A stretch of DNA of 64,000 bases from Lindgomyces ingoldianus. Lineage: Eukaryota; Ascomycota; Dothideomycetes; Pleosporales; Lindgomycetaceae. Under the pieces are notes generated by a model that was given only the letters and a program-made list of their open reading frames with translations, was not told the origin of the DNA and searched no databases. The stretch is taken from contig NW_022985200.1 of the NCBI RefSeq assembly GCF_010093535.1, positions 355,871 through 419,870 on the forward strand. The letters run 5' to 3'. Shown here piece by piece: positions 1 to 11,815 of this stretch (position 1 is the stretch's first letter; each line of letters opens with the position of its first letter). The translations under genes were made by a program, and so were the position numbers.

Positions 1-817
1 CGTGAATCGGGTATTGAGCATGAGCCCCCTTTACAGTGGAAGTTATAGCCAGTACAGTAACTGAAATTCACTTAATTGCTGTATGGTATGCTTTGATGTC
101 TTGTTACCACGATCGAATGGCCTGTCGGCCTCTCAAAACGTGCTTATTAGGAAGATAGATACTTTTCTGCATCATCATGACGGACCGGAGAGTGAAAACT
201 TTACCGAACAGTACAGATCCCAAACCTTCTCTTCATCACTTGAAACTCGTATTCGCAATTTGGCTTCAATACAAGGATATTGGTGGCATCAATACATATG
301 ATTTCTAAGCATCCAGATGTGAGAACACTATTTCGAAATTCTCTCTTCATAGTGTTTACCGAATTCACGCGACTCATGCGATGATCTGCTGCATCGAGTC
401 ATTCCCGATCTGATGCCTGTGTCACGCGAGTCGAGAAAGCGGGGAAAGCCCGAGCTCCACCGGAGACTCAACGGCTAACTTTTACCCTGGACGAGTGCTG
501 TGTGGGGACGGCTGATAATCTGCTCCCATCGCAATCCGTTCCGCTTCGTTTCATTTTGAAAGTATATGCGTATTTTACTACTGACTTATAGTAACCCTAC
601 ATAGAGGTGTAGGAGGAAGTCTGGAGAAGCTTAAGCAATGTTCTGGGGTAGCTAGAGTAGAACCCGGACATGTGCTTCCTTTCTCTTGCTGAGCTATAGA
701 GTTTGATTTGGCGGGTATTTAAATGCTGCGCATGGGGAGGTAGATGGAAAATGTTCGAATTTTCAAATCCCCTTGTTTTGACACTCACACTTCCGCTCTC
801 TAGACAACGGCATCACA
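1..817. other. Intergenic region upstream of the PRISE-like reductase
   Basis: I see no gene here. The proximal part is the presumed promoter of the reductase starting at 818. Around 453-463 there is a CTCC-ACC-GGAG inverted repeat of the kind some Zn2Cys6 regulators bind, but a single copy is weak evidence. Short open frames in the region lack recognisable protein character. Confidence 0.5.
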
Positions 818-2051
818 ATGTCTAAATCTGCTCTGGTATTCGGCGCCTCGGGTGTCACAGGCTGGTCCTTCGTCAACGAGCTTCTGAACGACTATCCCAA
901 GAAAGGTATCTGGGGCAAAGTCCACGCATTAACTAATCGCCCTCTTTCGCAGAAGCAATCGCAATGGCCTGACGATCCACGATTGAATATCGTATCTGGA
1001 GTCGACCTTCTCAAAGGCGCTCAGGAGGATCTCGAGGCAATTCTAAAGGAAAAAATCAAGGGCATTGAGGATGTCACACATGTTTACTATTTGGCCTATA
1101 AAGCTAGCACAGATCTCCAGAAAGAGCTGGTAGAGGCGGTTGCAATGTTTAAGAGGAGTATAATTGCGATGGACCGCCTTTCGATGAAGCTTGAATTCGT
1201 GGTGCTGCAGACTGGGGCGAAGATGTGTAAGTAAACCTCCTACTAATTTCCCGGAAGAAACTGGAACCGAATAGTAGCTGATGAATGATGTAGATGGATG
1301 CCATCTACTCGAAAACCACCCAACAGACTACCTCCACGTCCCCCACAAAGAATCTCAACCGCGGCTCAAACAACCCTACCATGACATGCTCTTTTACCAC
1401 CCGCAACTTGATTGGATCACCGAGTACGCGAAAGAGAAGTCCTGGTCATGGTGCGATACTCGCCCCGATATAATCATCGGATTCGTTCCAAACCAGAACT
1501 TTTACTCCTTGGGTACTGTTGTTGGGATCTATTTGTCGCTGTGGCGTGAGGTAGAGGGCGAAGGATCAGAGTGTCCTTTCCCAGGCACAGAGAAGAGTTG
1601 GGTTGCAAAAAGTATCGACAGTTCCTCCGACATGATTTCGCGTCAAACTCTTCATCTCTCCCTTTCCTCTTCCACAGAAAAGGGGGGTGGGTACAACGTC
1701 GCCGATGCTAAATACCCATCAACCTGGTCCACTAAATGGCCGACACTCTGCTCATATTTTGGCCTCAGGGGCACCGGGCCAGTCTCTAATCCTCCAGAAA
1801 TTAGAAAGTATATCAAGGAGCATATGGACACATGGGAAAAGCTAGAGCGAGAGAAGGAGTTACAAACTGGACATGCAGATTCTCCGAAGATTTTCCCAGG
1901 GTTTGAGTACTTTTTAATGACACAGTTCGATTTTGATAGGCATTATGATATGACCAAGATGTATAGGACTGGATTTACGGAGGAGAGGAATACGGCACAG
2001 GCTTGGGGAGGCGTCTTTGATCGAATGAAGAAGGCAAGGATTATTCCATGA
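818..2051 (+). CDS. PRISE-like SDR (progesterone 5-beta-reductase / iridoid synthase type)
   Basis: Two exons, 818-1226 and 1294-2051. The 67-bp intron has a GTAAGT donor, a TAG acceptor and a CTGAT branch-like site. The start has the nucleotide-binding motif GASGVTG (residues 9-15), so this is the true N-terminus of an NAD(P)-binding Rossmann fold. Across the splice the protein reads LQTGAKMYG, and later TRPDIIIGF, both typical of the PRISE branch of extended SDRs. Members reduce activated C=C bonds of enones; plant homologues act on progesterone and 8-oxogeranial. The fungal substrate is unknown. It ends in IIP, with no peroxisomal signal. The gene is convergent with the aldehyde dehydrogenase to its right and is probably part of the catabolic cluster. 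Family assignment is fairly sure; substrate is not inferred. Confidence 0.85.
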
Positions 2052-2300
2052 AGTACGAAAACTGAGTGTATTACTTTAGGAACTAGACACTTGCACGTTT
2101 AAATGAAGCCATCCAAATTGCTTTTCCTTCGCAGAACGCTTTATAAAGGCGTGGGGTTGGACTTAAAGCAACAGGCATCAGGGACAGAGGTGAAACGTGC
2201 ATAGAGACTTTCGAATGGTAATGCAGGTCATTCGTTTTACTTGATATCATGATTGCGCATATCCTTAAAACCCCATGTTCCCTTGGAGGGTTGGAGCCAA

Positions 2301-3829
2301 CTAGTAGTTCATGTTAATCATAATAGTCTTTGGCTCCGTAAATGCTCTCAAAGCATGAATACCACACTCGCGGCCGATACCACTCTCCTTGCTTCCACCA
2401 AAAGGGCTGACCATAAACATCAAGCTAATGCAGTTGATGCCAACCATGCCCGATTCAAAGTCTGACGCCACTCGCAACGCTTTATTGATGTCTTGCGTGA
2501 AGACACCGGCCATAAGACCAAAGCTTGTGTCATTTGACAGCTTCATAATCTCCTCCTCGGTCTTGAAGGACTTGACGACGGAAACCGGGCCGAAGATCTC
2601 TTCGCAATGGATTTCGGAAGTGGGGTCGACGTCCGTGAAAACGGTCGGCTCAATATAGAAGCCCTTGTCGCCGATCCGTTGACCGCCAACGAGTAATTTG
2701 CCTTGACCCTTCTGCCCACGCTCGATGAAGCCAGATACACGCTTGAATTGCGCCTCGTCGACTAGGGGACCGATGGTGGTGCCTTCGGCTTCTGGGTCGC
2801 CAACTTCCTTCGCCTTGTTCTCCATCGCCTCCTTGTACTTCTCGATGAACTTGTCGTAGATATCCTCCTGCACGTATACGCGAGAAGCGGCAAAGCACAC
2901 TTGACCGGTGTTTGCAGTGATAGCGTTCGCAGTCCACATGACAGCATTGTCGAGGTTGCAGTCGTCAAAGACCACAGCTGGCGACTTCCCACCAAGCTCG
3001 AGCGTAACACGCTTCAAGTTAGATTTAGCCGCCATCTCCTGGATCTTCTTTCCAGTTGCGATACTGCCGGTGAATGAAACCTTGCGGATGCGCATGTGAG
3101 ACGCAATAATAGCGCCCGTGCTGCCATCTCCAGAGAGGATCTGGAACACACCAGGTGGGAATCCAGCCTCCTTGATCAAAGTTCCGAGAGCGAGGGAAGA
3201 GAAGGGGGTTTTTTCTGAAGGCTTGAGAATGAAGCAGTTGCCCGTGGCGAGGGCAGGTGCAGCCTTGAGACCGATTGTGCCGACTGGACCATTCCAAGGC
3301 ACAATACCAGCAGTCACACCAAGAGGCTCGTTACGCACGATTTTCAGGAAACCATCTTCCTGGGGCCAAGATTCGCCGCCGAACTTGTCGATCCAGCCCG
3401 CATTATATTTGAATGCCTACGTACAAATAGTGTTAGCTTAGGCCACTGTTGAACAGATAACGAAAATATTGCGCTCACCTCAGCACAGAGGCCAACCTCG
3501 AAGGCACCAAATGCTTTGAAAGGAGCGCCAAGAGATATACGGGACAGCTCAGCGATGGCATTGGTGTTTGCTTCGATCAATTCGGCGAACTTGATCATAA
3601 TGTTCCTGCGCTCCCCAGGAGGAGTCTTTTTCCAGGCCGGGAAAGCCTCTTCGGCAGCTGCAACAGCGGTATCGACGTCCTGCTCCCCAGCAAGAGCAAC
3701 GTCGTTGGAAATCAGAGAGCCATCCTTGGGATTGGTGAGAGTGAGCTTCTTGCTGCTCTTGGAGTCAACGTATTCGTTGTTGATGAAAATTTGCTTGGGA
3801 AGGTTCTTTGCTGACCATGGGAAAGACAT
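2301..3829 (-). CDS. NAD(P)-dependent aldehyde dehydrogenase
   Basis: Exons on the minus strand are 3829-3479 and 3416-2301, separated by a 62-bp intron (GTGAGC donor, TAG acceptor), giving 488 residues, the normal length for the family. The start at 3829 gives an N-terminus beginning MSFPWS; an in-frame ATG 20 codons upstream at 3889 adds only low-complexity sequence and is rejected. Family residues are visible: Asn159 in PWNGP, Glu257 in LELGGKS and the catalytic Cys291 in GQVCF. It oxidises an aldehyde to a carboxylic acid, which fits upstream of the CoA ligase at 7122. It shares an 855-bp divergent promoter with the SDR at 4685. No obvious organelle signal; it ends MNY. The exact aldehyde is unknown. 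Confidence 0.92.
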
Positions 3830-4684
3830 GACTGCGAATGTGAATGAAGAATCAAGAAAAAAAAAACAGAACCGGAAGCTATAATGCAAACAGAGAGATA
3901 AGGTGGGGAAGAGGAGGGGTATAGCACTTGGGTAAGTCGCATGTACACTCCTCCAAACTGCATTCTCACTTCTCCCTGTAAAGCCACTTAAGTCCGAGCT
4001 TCGCAGGCGCGGACGACTAGATGCCCGGCTCGACTTCGCATGGAAGCCTCAAACTCCAATTCCATCTGTGGGTGTGAGTGGAGGGGGTGATGGCCGGGTG
4101 AAGATGAAGGGTTCGCGGTTTGTTTTCCGCTATGCAGCCGACGATCTCCTGCACGACTGACGTCGCCAAGGTTGAATAAGCGCCATCCCTGAATCAGGAG
4201 CTTTGAGACTCCGGAGCAGTGCCATGGAGAAGGGCACCCGGACGGCATTGAAATTCGTACTTCTACGGCCGTTTTCTCGCACACGTGACCCATCCTGATC
4301 CTTCCCTGATGCGGTCCCGAGGTATCAATATCTAGCTCAGCAACCTCACCCTACGGTGAAGTGCTACAGTAAACATTAATTCAACATTAAGCAGCCCAAA
4401 TCTTCTCGCTCTCATGGATATCGCTCAGTCGAGCCGTGGCTGTAGTCGCCCACTCAGCTCGAATACACCTCTCCCGGAAGAAGCATCCCTTGCACCATAA
4501 CCGAAAACGCGGAGAAGTAGCTCAGCGATTCTCCGCACAGTAGCCACGCAAACATGCGCCAAGTATACAGCCATCACAATCCCAAGTCGGATCGTCAATT
4601 TGAATCTTCATTTTCACATCTTTAGCCCTCTCTGAATTTCATAATCTTTGCCTTCGCCATAGTCTCCTTTCAAGCATTTTCGTC
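3830..4684. promoter_or_regulatory. Divergent promoter region between ALDH and SDR
   Basis: This 855-bp region separates two head-to-head genes and contains no supported gene. It holds a perfect CTCCGGAG palindrome at 4209-4216, a CACGTGA bZIP/bHLH-type box near 4282, and TGACGTC near 4159. The palindrome is the kind of CGG/CCG element bound by Zn2Cys6 dimers, and such a regulator lies at 13018. Assignment of any site to that regulator is inference. Confidence 0.35.
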
Positions 4685-5613
4685 ATGTCAAACAAGGCCG
4701 CTTTCATCACAGGTGGTGCCTCTGGCATGGGTCTCGCCATCGCGGAGGCCCTTTCTGTGCGCGGCGGCTGGGACCTGCATCTTGTGGACTTGAACGCAGT
4801 AGCGGGTAAGAAGGCGATGTCCTCTCTTAAGCACGCATATTTCCACCAGACAAACGTGACGAATTATGCATCACTCTCGTCAGCCTTTGAGACCGCTTTC
4901 CAAACATCCGGACGGTTAGATTTCGTATTTGCGAACGCGGGTATCGTGGAGCGAGACAATTTTTACGAAAAACATGATCTCTCAAAACCGCCCCCTGAAC
5001 CGAATCAATTATCCATCGATATCAACTTGAAGGCTGTGGTTAACACGAGTTACCTTGCGCTACATTATTTTAGGAAGAGTCCAAAGGATGGGAGCAATCC
5101 TGCGCTCGTGATGACAGCGAGCTGCGGAGGATTGTATCCTTCGGAGTTTTGGTAGGTCATTGTCCTTTCCATGCAGTTGTCACTACGAGTACTGACGTGC
5201 ACAGCCCAATGTACTCCGGCTCCAAGGCCGCAGTCATCCATTTCAACCGTTCAATAGCATTCTCATACCGCCTTGATGGCATTCGAACATACGCTACTTG
5301 TCCTGGAACCGTGAGGACGAACCTGATGACTGGGGAAGAGTGGAAATCATTTCCCGAGCAGTACTTCACCCCAGTATCGACAGTGGTCGGTTCTTTGTTG
5401 AAACTGATTGACGGAGGAAGCCTCCAGGATGGCAAGGGAAAGACAGTACAGGAAGAGAAGGCGTGGGGGCTGACAGTTGAGATCAACGGAGAGAATATGT
5501 ATTTTACGGATCACGTGCCGTATTGCGATGAGAACATGGAGGCAATGATGAAGTACACAAGTATGGAGAACCAGTTGGCTCGGATTGAGAAGGGGAAGAA
5601 TAACGGGCAATGA
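4685..5613 (+). CDS. Short-chain dehydrogenase (15-hydroxyprostaglandin dehydrogenase-like)
   Basis: Two exons, 4685-5151 and 5205-5613, with a 53-bp intron (GTAGGT donor, CAG acceptor), giving 291 residues. The classical SDR signature is complete: TGGASGMG at residues 9-16 for cofactor, NAG at 84-86, and catalytic YSGSK with Tyr159 and Lys163, which falls just after the splice junction. The closest type I recognise is the fungal group resembling NAD-dependent 15-hydroxyprostaglandin dehydrogenase, which oxidises secondary alcohols to ketones. A ketone product would be a natural substrate for the monooxygenase at 9866. It ends NNGQ, so no peroxisomal signal. Substrate unknown. Confidence 0.88.
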
Positions 5614-5793
5614 TGGTAGGATTCAAGCGCAAAGGGATGCCACGCTTAATTGACGAAATGATTGTGAAAGATCCAAAAGCAATAGTTTGTATTCAGGATC
5701 AAACGAAACTTTGTTGGGGGCGTTTCCCAAATCTAGAACAATCCGATTACCTATAAATTCCAGTCCATAGACTCTAAATGTGATACGTGCAAT

Positions 5794-6761
5794 TTACAGC
5801 TTCGACTGTCGCCCCTGCGCATACCGTACGCCGCCATCAACACAGATGTCCTCACCATTCACGTAGCTCCCAGCACGCGAACACAGGTACACCATGACAC
5901 CAGCGATGTCTTCTGGTTCACCCAGGCGCTTACGGGGGTTCCAGTCGTTCAACTCCTTCTCGCCACCGAGAATCTCAATCAACCCGTTAGCGAGCTTTGA
6001 GGGGAAGAAGCCAGGAGCAACGGTATTGGTGGTGATGTTTCGCGGGCCCAATTCGACAGCAAGTTGCCGAGAAAGATGATGGGCGGCGGCCTTGGAGACA
6101 CTGTACATGATCGTGCCATGGTCACCGACATGGGGGACTGTCACACCGGCCGTGGAGCTGACGATGACAATGCGGGAGGGGTCCTGACGCGTGCCTGCCA
6201 TTTCGAGTAGAGGGGTAAATCTTACATATTGTTAGCGCTACCTGTGCAGAAGCCCCACAGACTGGCAAAGGGCGTCTGCTTACAGCCTTGCCAGGTTGAA
6301 GACGCCGCGGACGTTCAGATCGAGTACTTTCTTCGACGACCAGTCTGGCGTCGGTTCAAACGGTCCTCCCCACGTCGCGCCGGCATTGCACACTAGAATG
6401 TCTAGCTTGTTGTCCGTCTTCTGAACCTCCTTTACCAATCTCGCGATGTCATCCGTGTCCGCGACATTAGCTGCAATACCGACAGCTTTCCCCGACACGC
6501 CGAGCTTGTTGAGCTTCTCAACAGCTTGATCAATGCCCTGGTCTCCTTCGTGCTTCCGCGCGGAAATGAAGACTTTCTTCGCACCGGCGAGGAGGAATGC
6601 AGTTGCCGTATGCAGCCCAATTCCTCTCGAACCTGTCAAAGTTCAAAAATCTATGCTTTAATGCGCGTCTGTCAGACTTCAGGGAACTTCGCACCTCCTG
6701 TAACTAGAGCTACCTTTCCATCCAGGCGAAACATGCGATCGAAGCTCCTGAATTCAGACAT
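5794..6761 (-). CDS. Short-chain dehydrogenase with C-terminal SKL (peroxisomal)
   Basis: Three exons on the minus strand: 6761-6695, 6632-6284 and 6220-5794, with introns of 62 and 63 bp (GTGCGA and GTAAGC donors, both AG acceptors), giving 280 residues. The first splice falls inside the cofactor motif, which reads TGGSRGIG after joining (residues 21-28). CNAG, IVSST and catalytic YSVSK follow. The last residues are GRQSKL, a canonical PTS1 peroxisomal import signal. The family is the broad fungal classical SDR group that includes 2-deoxygluconate and 3-oxoacyl reductase-like enzymes. It lies head to head with the AKL-ending CoA ligase across 360 bp, so the two are probably co-expressed in the same organelle. 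Substrate unknown; a role on a CoA thioester or its product is inference. Confidence 0.88.
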
Positions 6762-7121
6762 TGTCGTTTGTTTCTCGCACGCAGACCCTCAAAATGGAAA
6801 TTCTTTCAAGTTTAAAGATATCTGGAGGCATCGCGAATAGACCTGGGTGCATGTATAGTGGGAGATGGGTAGCTCGGTGTGTGGAGATCGATATCCTCGG
6901 CCTGGTCCAAATTGTCCGTGCGTGCCGACATGGCCGGGAGTGGGATGGCTGTTGAATCAAGTTAACCTCCACAGCATCACTTGCTGTAAGAGGCTACATA
7001 AGGCGGACATGAATATTTATCCTTACCCTGTCGAGGGACTGCTGACATTTCTTTCGCAGAGTGGTGTTGTGAGCTGGAACCCACCTGATTGACACCTCTA
7101 TAGCACAACGATTCCTTCGTC
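6762..7121. promoter_or_regulatory. Divergent promoter shared by SDR-SKL and CoA ligase-AKL
   Basis: This 360-bp intergenic region lies between two divergently transcribed genes whose products both carry PTS1 tails. It contains several CGG/CCG triplets (around 6898-6935) but no strong palindrome that I can see. Shared regulation is inferred from the layout only. Confidence 0.4.
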
Positions 7122-8962
7122 ATGCCTTTCTCCTCACCTTTTCCTAGCTTGGATATCCCCAAGGTCAATTTGCTCGAATATTTGTTTCCTGCGAACCAGA
7201 CTCCTTCGGATACCCCAATATGGATTGACGCCAAAGATCCAGAGCACTATCTGACTCCTCGAACTCTGTTGCAATGGACGAAGCGACTTGCTCTTGGTTT
7301 AGACAGGTTAGGGATCAGGCCGGGTGAGGTAGTTATGATTTACACTCCAAACCATATCTTTGTGCCTGTGGCATATCTGGGAATAGTAGGGTCTAGAAGG
7401 ATCTTTTCTGGCGCAAATCCAGCATACACTGTTTCTGGTCAGTGATTTTCATCCTAATTCGGCGTCCTCTTGTACGATCCGTCTTGTCAATATCGAAACT
7501 GAAATTCTGTAGAAATGGTACATCAAATCGCAAACACCCAAGCCCAATTTATCTTAGCACACCCGTCTCTCGCAGCAACAGCTGTTGAAGCAGCGCAAAA
7601 AGCAGGCCTCCCCGATGGACGTATTCATCTCTTCTCAGATGTTCCGAATGCTTCTATGAGAGGCTGCCGAGACTGGAGAGATTTCCTACCTTCTCTGGCA
7701 GAAGGTGACGCGTACAAGTTTCCCTCCTTCTCTGAGAAGGAGTCAACACAGACAACAGCAACCGTAAATTATTCTTCCGGTACAACAGGATTGCCTAAGG
7801 GCGTCGAAGTCAGCCATCACAACCTCATTGCGAATCTAGACCAGACCATATACATGCGATATCTGAGGAAACCATGGAATGCCGATACTCGACCGCGGGA
7901 AATATGGATTGGATTTCTGCCTTTATATCACGCATATGGCCAGCTATACACAATTGCTATGGCGCAGAGGCTCCAGGTTCCTGTCTATATTATGAAGCAG
8001 TTTCAGTATGAAGAATTTCTCCGCGTAATACAGGCATACAGGGTCACTCATCTCCAAGTCGCGCCACCTATTATGGTTATGCTGAGTAAGCGGCCGGAAA
8101 CTGCAAAGTATGATTTGAGCAGCGTAACGGATATCCTATGTGGAGCCGCACCTCTTTCGAAAGAGCTGCAAAATGAGGTCTCTAGAAAACTCGACTGCGA
8201 GATTGTGCAAGGGTGGGGCATGACAGAGGTAACATGTGGGGCCATCCATGTGCCAGGTGGTACCACCGATGAGTAAGTTAACCTCGACTATATAGTGGGC
8301 TGAAATCTAAAACTTTATAGCTCTGGGAGTGTCGGACAACTCGACCCTAACTGTGAGTGCATGCTCCTGGACGACGAAGGAAACGAAGTCGCCCACGGCA
8401 AGCCCGGGGAGTTGCACGTAAGAGGTCCGAACGTGTGCCTCGGATATTGGAGGAATCCCCATGCAACCAAGGAATCTCTAAGTCCCGATGGTTGGTTGAA
8501 GACTGGTGATATCGCGGTAGTGAGAGATGGGTGGTTTTGGATTGTCGACCGCAAAAAGGTCAGCGAACCACAAGATGAACTTTCAGCAGTTAATGACGAT
8601 TTCAACAGGAACTCATCAAGGTGAATGCTCTTCAAGTCGCCCCTGCAGAACTAGAAGCTGTTCTTCTAGAGCATGACGCAGTGGCCGATGCAGCGGCGGT
8701 GGGTATTACTTTAGACGGTCAGGAATGGCCGCGAGCGTATGTCCACCTGAAGGACGAGCATAAAGGCAAGATCACGGACGAACACATCCATATGCACATG
8801 AAAGAGAAGGTTGCAAAACATAAGCAGCTCGTCGGTGGTATTGTATTTGTAAACGAGATTCCCAAACTTCAAAGTGGTAAGATCATGAGGAAGGTCGTGA
8901 AGGAGTGGGCGAAGAAGGATGCCGAAACAATGAAAGGACAGAAACCCAAAGCAAAATTATAA
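7122..8962 (+). CDS. 4-coumarate:CoA ligase-like acyl/aryl-CoA synthetase ending in AKL
   Basis: Four exons: 7122-7437, 7513-8272, 8321-8558 and 8609-8962, giving 555 residues, the usual 4CL size. Introns are 75, 48 and 50 bp. Box I of the adenylate-forming family is YSSGTTGLPKG at residues 192-202; GWGMTE, the hinge DRKKELIKV (created by the third splice) and the terminal PKLQSGKI lysine motif are all present. The enzyme activates a carboxylic acid to its CoA thioester through an acyl-AMP. The protein ends KPKAKL, and AKL is an accepted PTS1 variant, so it likely works in peroxisomes, as many fungal 4CL-like ligases do. Together with ALDH upstream it suggests aldehyde to acid to CoA ester. 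Substrate class (aromatic, terpenoid or fatty) cannot be told from sequence here. Confidence 0.92.
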
Positions 8963-9865
8963 GACAGATTTTAAAATTGAACAAGCGCACATCTAGGCAT
9001 CTTGAGTCCAAAAGCAAGACTTTCAGAATGTTGCACATTCCTTCCCAAGATCACACTGCAGCGCAAGATCTGTGACATATTTCCACGCCATGAAATCATA
9101 GCTCCTAATTACATCCAACCCTCTCTCCCGCTAGATCCTTTTACACTTCTACCTTAATGATTCACGTGAAATATATCCCTCTGATGTGACGAATGCATTT
9201 TCTCACCTTAGTGCACTTCAAGTTCAGGTAGCCGGCGAATCGTTGGCAGACGACTTCCGACAGCTCACGCCATGGTCATATAACTGGGAACTGAGCACTG
9301 AAATCTCAAACAAAATATGGAAAGCTGTGGTAGGGGCGAGTACTGGACGTGGGAAAGAATACCAAGATGACATAATACCTCGGAGACGCGGCCCGTTCTG
9401 TACATCGCGTGTCTCTCCGATGCTCCCTCTTTCGCGAATGCATATCCGCTGCCAACATCTACTCCGCAAACCATATCTTAGGCCCTGCGTCTGGCCGCCA
9501 CATGATCCTGAAAATAGGAAGTCTGTCAGGCCTATCACAAACAATTTTACTGGGGCTCTCAGAGGCCGAGAAAGACGGGACTCGTTAGGCCAATTTTGCA
9601 GGATACTCTTCCGTCCGCTTGCACGCATGCATGTGCATACCTGGAATAAGACCCACGATATCCCTGAGGAACGGTTAAAGAAACCAGAAAAGGACTGATC
9701 ATCGTCATACGGTGGTGGTCTGACAGGTCTAGCGCCATACGTTTATAAGACTGAAGGCTGCTGTTTGCAAGGCTCAAGGTCGCCCTGCTTATATTCAACT
9801 ATTTACCCCTCCCCTTGCCCTCCTCCTTCATATCGAGTACGGTCGATTTGTATCCAGACCTTCCA
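8963..9865. other. Intergenic region before the flavin monooxygenase
   Basis: About 900 bp without a supported gene. Open frames around 9186-9700 exist on both strands but show no family motifs and overlap each other, so I do not call them. The proximal part is the promoter and 5' leader of the monooxygenase. Confidence 0.5.
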
Positions 9866-11815
9866 ATGGCACCTTCTGAAATGCCCAGCTCCATCAATGG
9901 GGTCAATGGAATTGCAGAGATATACGAATATCCGCCCACCAACGTGGAGGGGCCATACAAGATCCTTAATCAATACCATTCGAAGCCTACCAAACTTCGA
10001 GTTGCTTGCTGCGGAGCAGGAGCATCAGGTCTCTGCTTAGCGTACAAGATGGAGCGGATGCTTACACCGGGTTCTTGGGAATTGACTCTATACGAGAAGA
10101 ACCCGCAATTTGGAGGCACATGGTACGAGAACACCTATCCCGGTGTTGCTTGTGATATCCCATCCCACGACTACAACTTCACCTGGGATCCAAAGCCGGA
10201 TTGGTCGCAATTCTTTGCGTCTGGAAAGGAAATTCAGGGGTATTTTGAGGACTTCGCTGAGAGACATGGTATGTTAAAAACTGCAAGGCTGGAGAGTCAA
10301 TTTTCGCTCACGTTGTGCTAGGAAGTAAGAAGTACATGAAGCTCAACAGCAAGATTGTCGAAGCGCGATGGGACGATACTGAGGGTATTTGGAACATTAC
10401 GTTAGAGAACCAGGTGACCAAGAATACTTTCAAGGACTGGGCACATGTCTTTGTGAACGGAACCGGTATGTTCTTAGGTAAGATTAGCTCAAATAATTAC
10501 TCACTTTTCATACAGGTATCCTAAACACATGGAAGTGGCCAGATATTGAAGGTCTCCATGATTTCAAGGGACCATTGATGCATTCTGCAAAGTGGGATCA
10601 CAGCGTTGATTTCAACGGCAAGACAGCTGGTGTCATTGGCACAGGCTCCACAAGTGTACAGATCGTTCCCCAGCTACAGAAGATTTGCAAGGAGGTAGAG
10701 GTCTACATGCGAAGCCCAACTTGGATCTCACCTCCATTCGGAGCCGGCGCTCTCACGAACGACTTACAAAAGGGCCAGGAGGTTAACCCGGGGCAGCGCC
10801 AATACGACTTCACCGAGGCCGACAAGAAGAAATTCGCAGAGAATCCAGATTATCACCTTGATTTCCGCAAGCGGATCGAGGCGGAAATCAACAGTCTCTT
10901 CGGAATGTACCTGCAGAATTCCGAACTATCCAACATGTTCCGAGATGTCATCACAAAGGAGATGAACCGCCGCATGGGGCCAGGCCATGAGAAGCTAAAA
11001 GAGTTCATCATTCCTAAGTGGTCTCCAGGATGCCGGAGAATCTCGCCTGGTGATGGTTATCTCGAAGCACTAGTGCAGGATAATGTAAGTCCAGTTTTCG
11101 AAGGCATCAAGAGAATCGTGTCAGAAGGGATTGAGACTGTAGATGGAAAAGTGCACAAGATGGACATTCTTGTCTGTGCTACTGGATTCCAGGTTGCGTT
11201 CCAGCCCGCTTTCACAGTGATCAATGGTGAAGGCAAGTCTATCAAGCAGGACTGGACGAATGGACCCAACCTCTACTTTGGCGTGTCAGCGCCTAGATTC
11301 CCCAACTATTACACCATCGTCGGGCCTGGTGCCACCTGGAGTAATGGTACTCTCCTCCCATCAATCGAGACTACGATCGAGTATTCGATCAAGTGCATGA
11401 AGAAGATGCAGACTGAGGGTATCAAGGCGATGGCGGTTAAGCAGGAAGCACTAGATGAGATCTACTCCCATTTCGACGAATTCCATAAAGCGACCGTGTG
11501 GCAAGAAGAGTGCCGAAGTTGGTTCAAGGATGGGAAGATCAAGAACCGTATCTACCTATGGCCAGGCGCTGTAAGTTGATGGCAGCGGACCGCCCCGCCT
11601 TGAGTTTGAGGCAAGTACTGATATTTACTCTGCAGACGATCCACTTCCTCAAGTCTATCAAGGACCCGCGCTTCGAGGACTACGACTACACATACAGGTA
11701 CAAGAACCGGTTTGCGTTCTTGGGTAATGGCGATGTGAAGGCGACAGTTTCGAAAGATGTCCTTGGGCTGAGTCCATACATCAGGAATTCGGATCATGAA
11801 TGGAGTATCGATTAA
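9866..11815 (+). CDS. Baeyer-Villiger-type flavin monooxygenase
   Basis: Four exons: 9866-10268, 10322-10465, 10516-11570 and 11636-11815, giving 593 residues. The ATG at 9866 is the first in frame. The FAD Rossmann motif GAGASG is at residues 50-55, and the NADPH site GTGSTS at 224-229. The Baeyer-Villiger fingerprint F-x-G-x3-H-x3-W-D is seen as FKGPLMHSAKWD at residues 199-210, which separates it from plain FMO enzymes. Such enzymes insert oxygen beside a ketone to give an ester or lactone. In context, the SDR at 4685 could supply the ketone, and ester cleavage products could feed ALDH and the CoA ligase; no esterase gene is seen in the cluster. Members also occur in secondary metabolism, so a biosynthetic role is possible. 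Confidence 0.92.

Noticed and set aside
9186..9698. A 170-codon plus-strand frame before the monooxygenase, with a 134-codon shadow on the minus strand
   Set aside because: Neither shows conserved motifs; the two overlap fully, as expected of random open frames.
9815..9865. Earlier start for the monooxygenase
   Set aside because: The upstream extension begins at TTG; the first ATG in frame is 9866.
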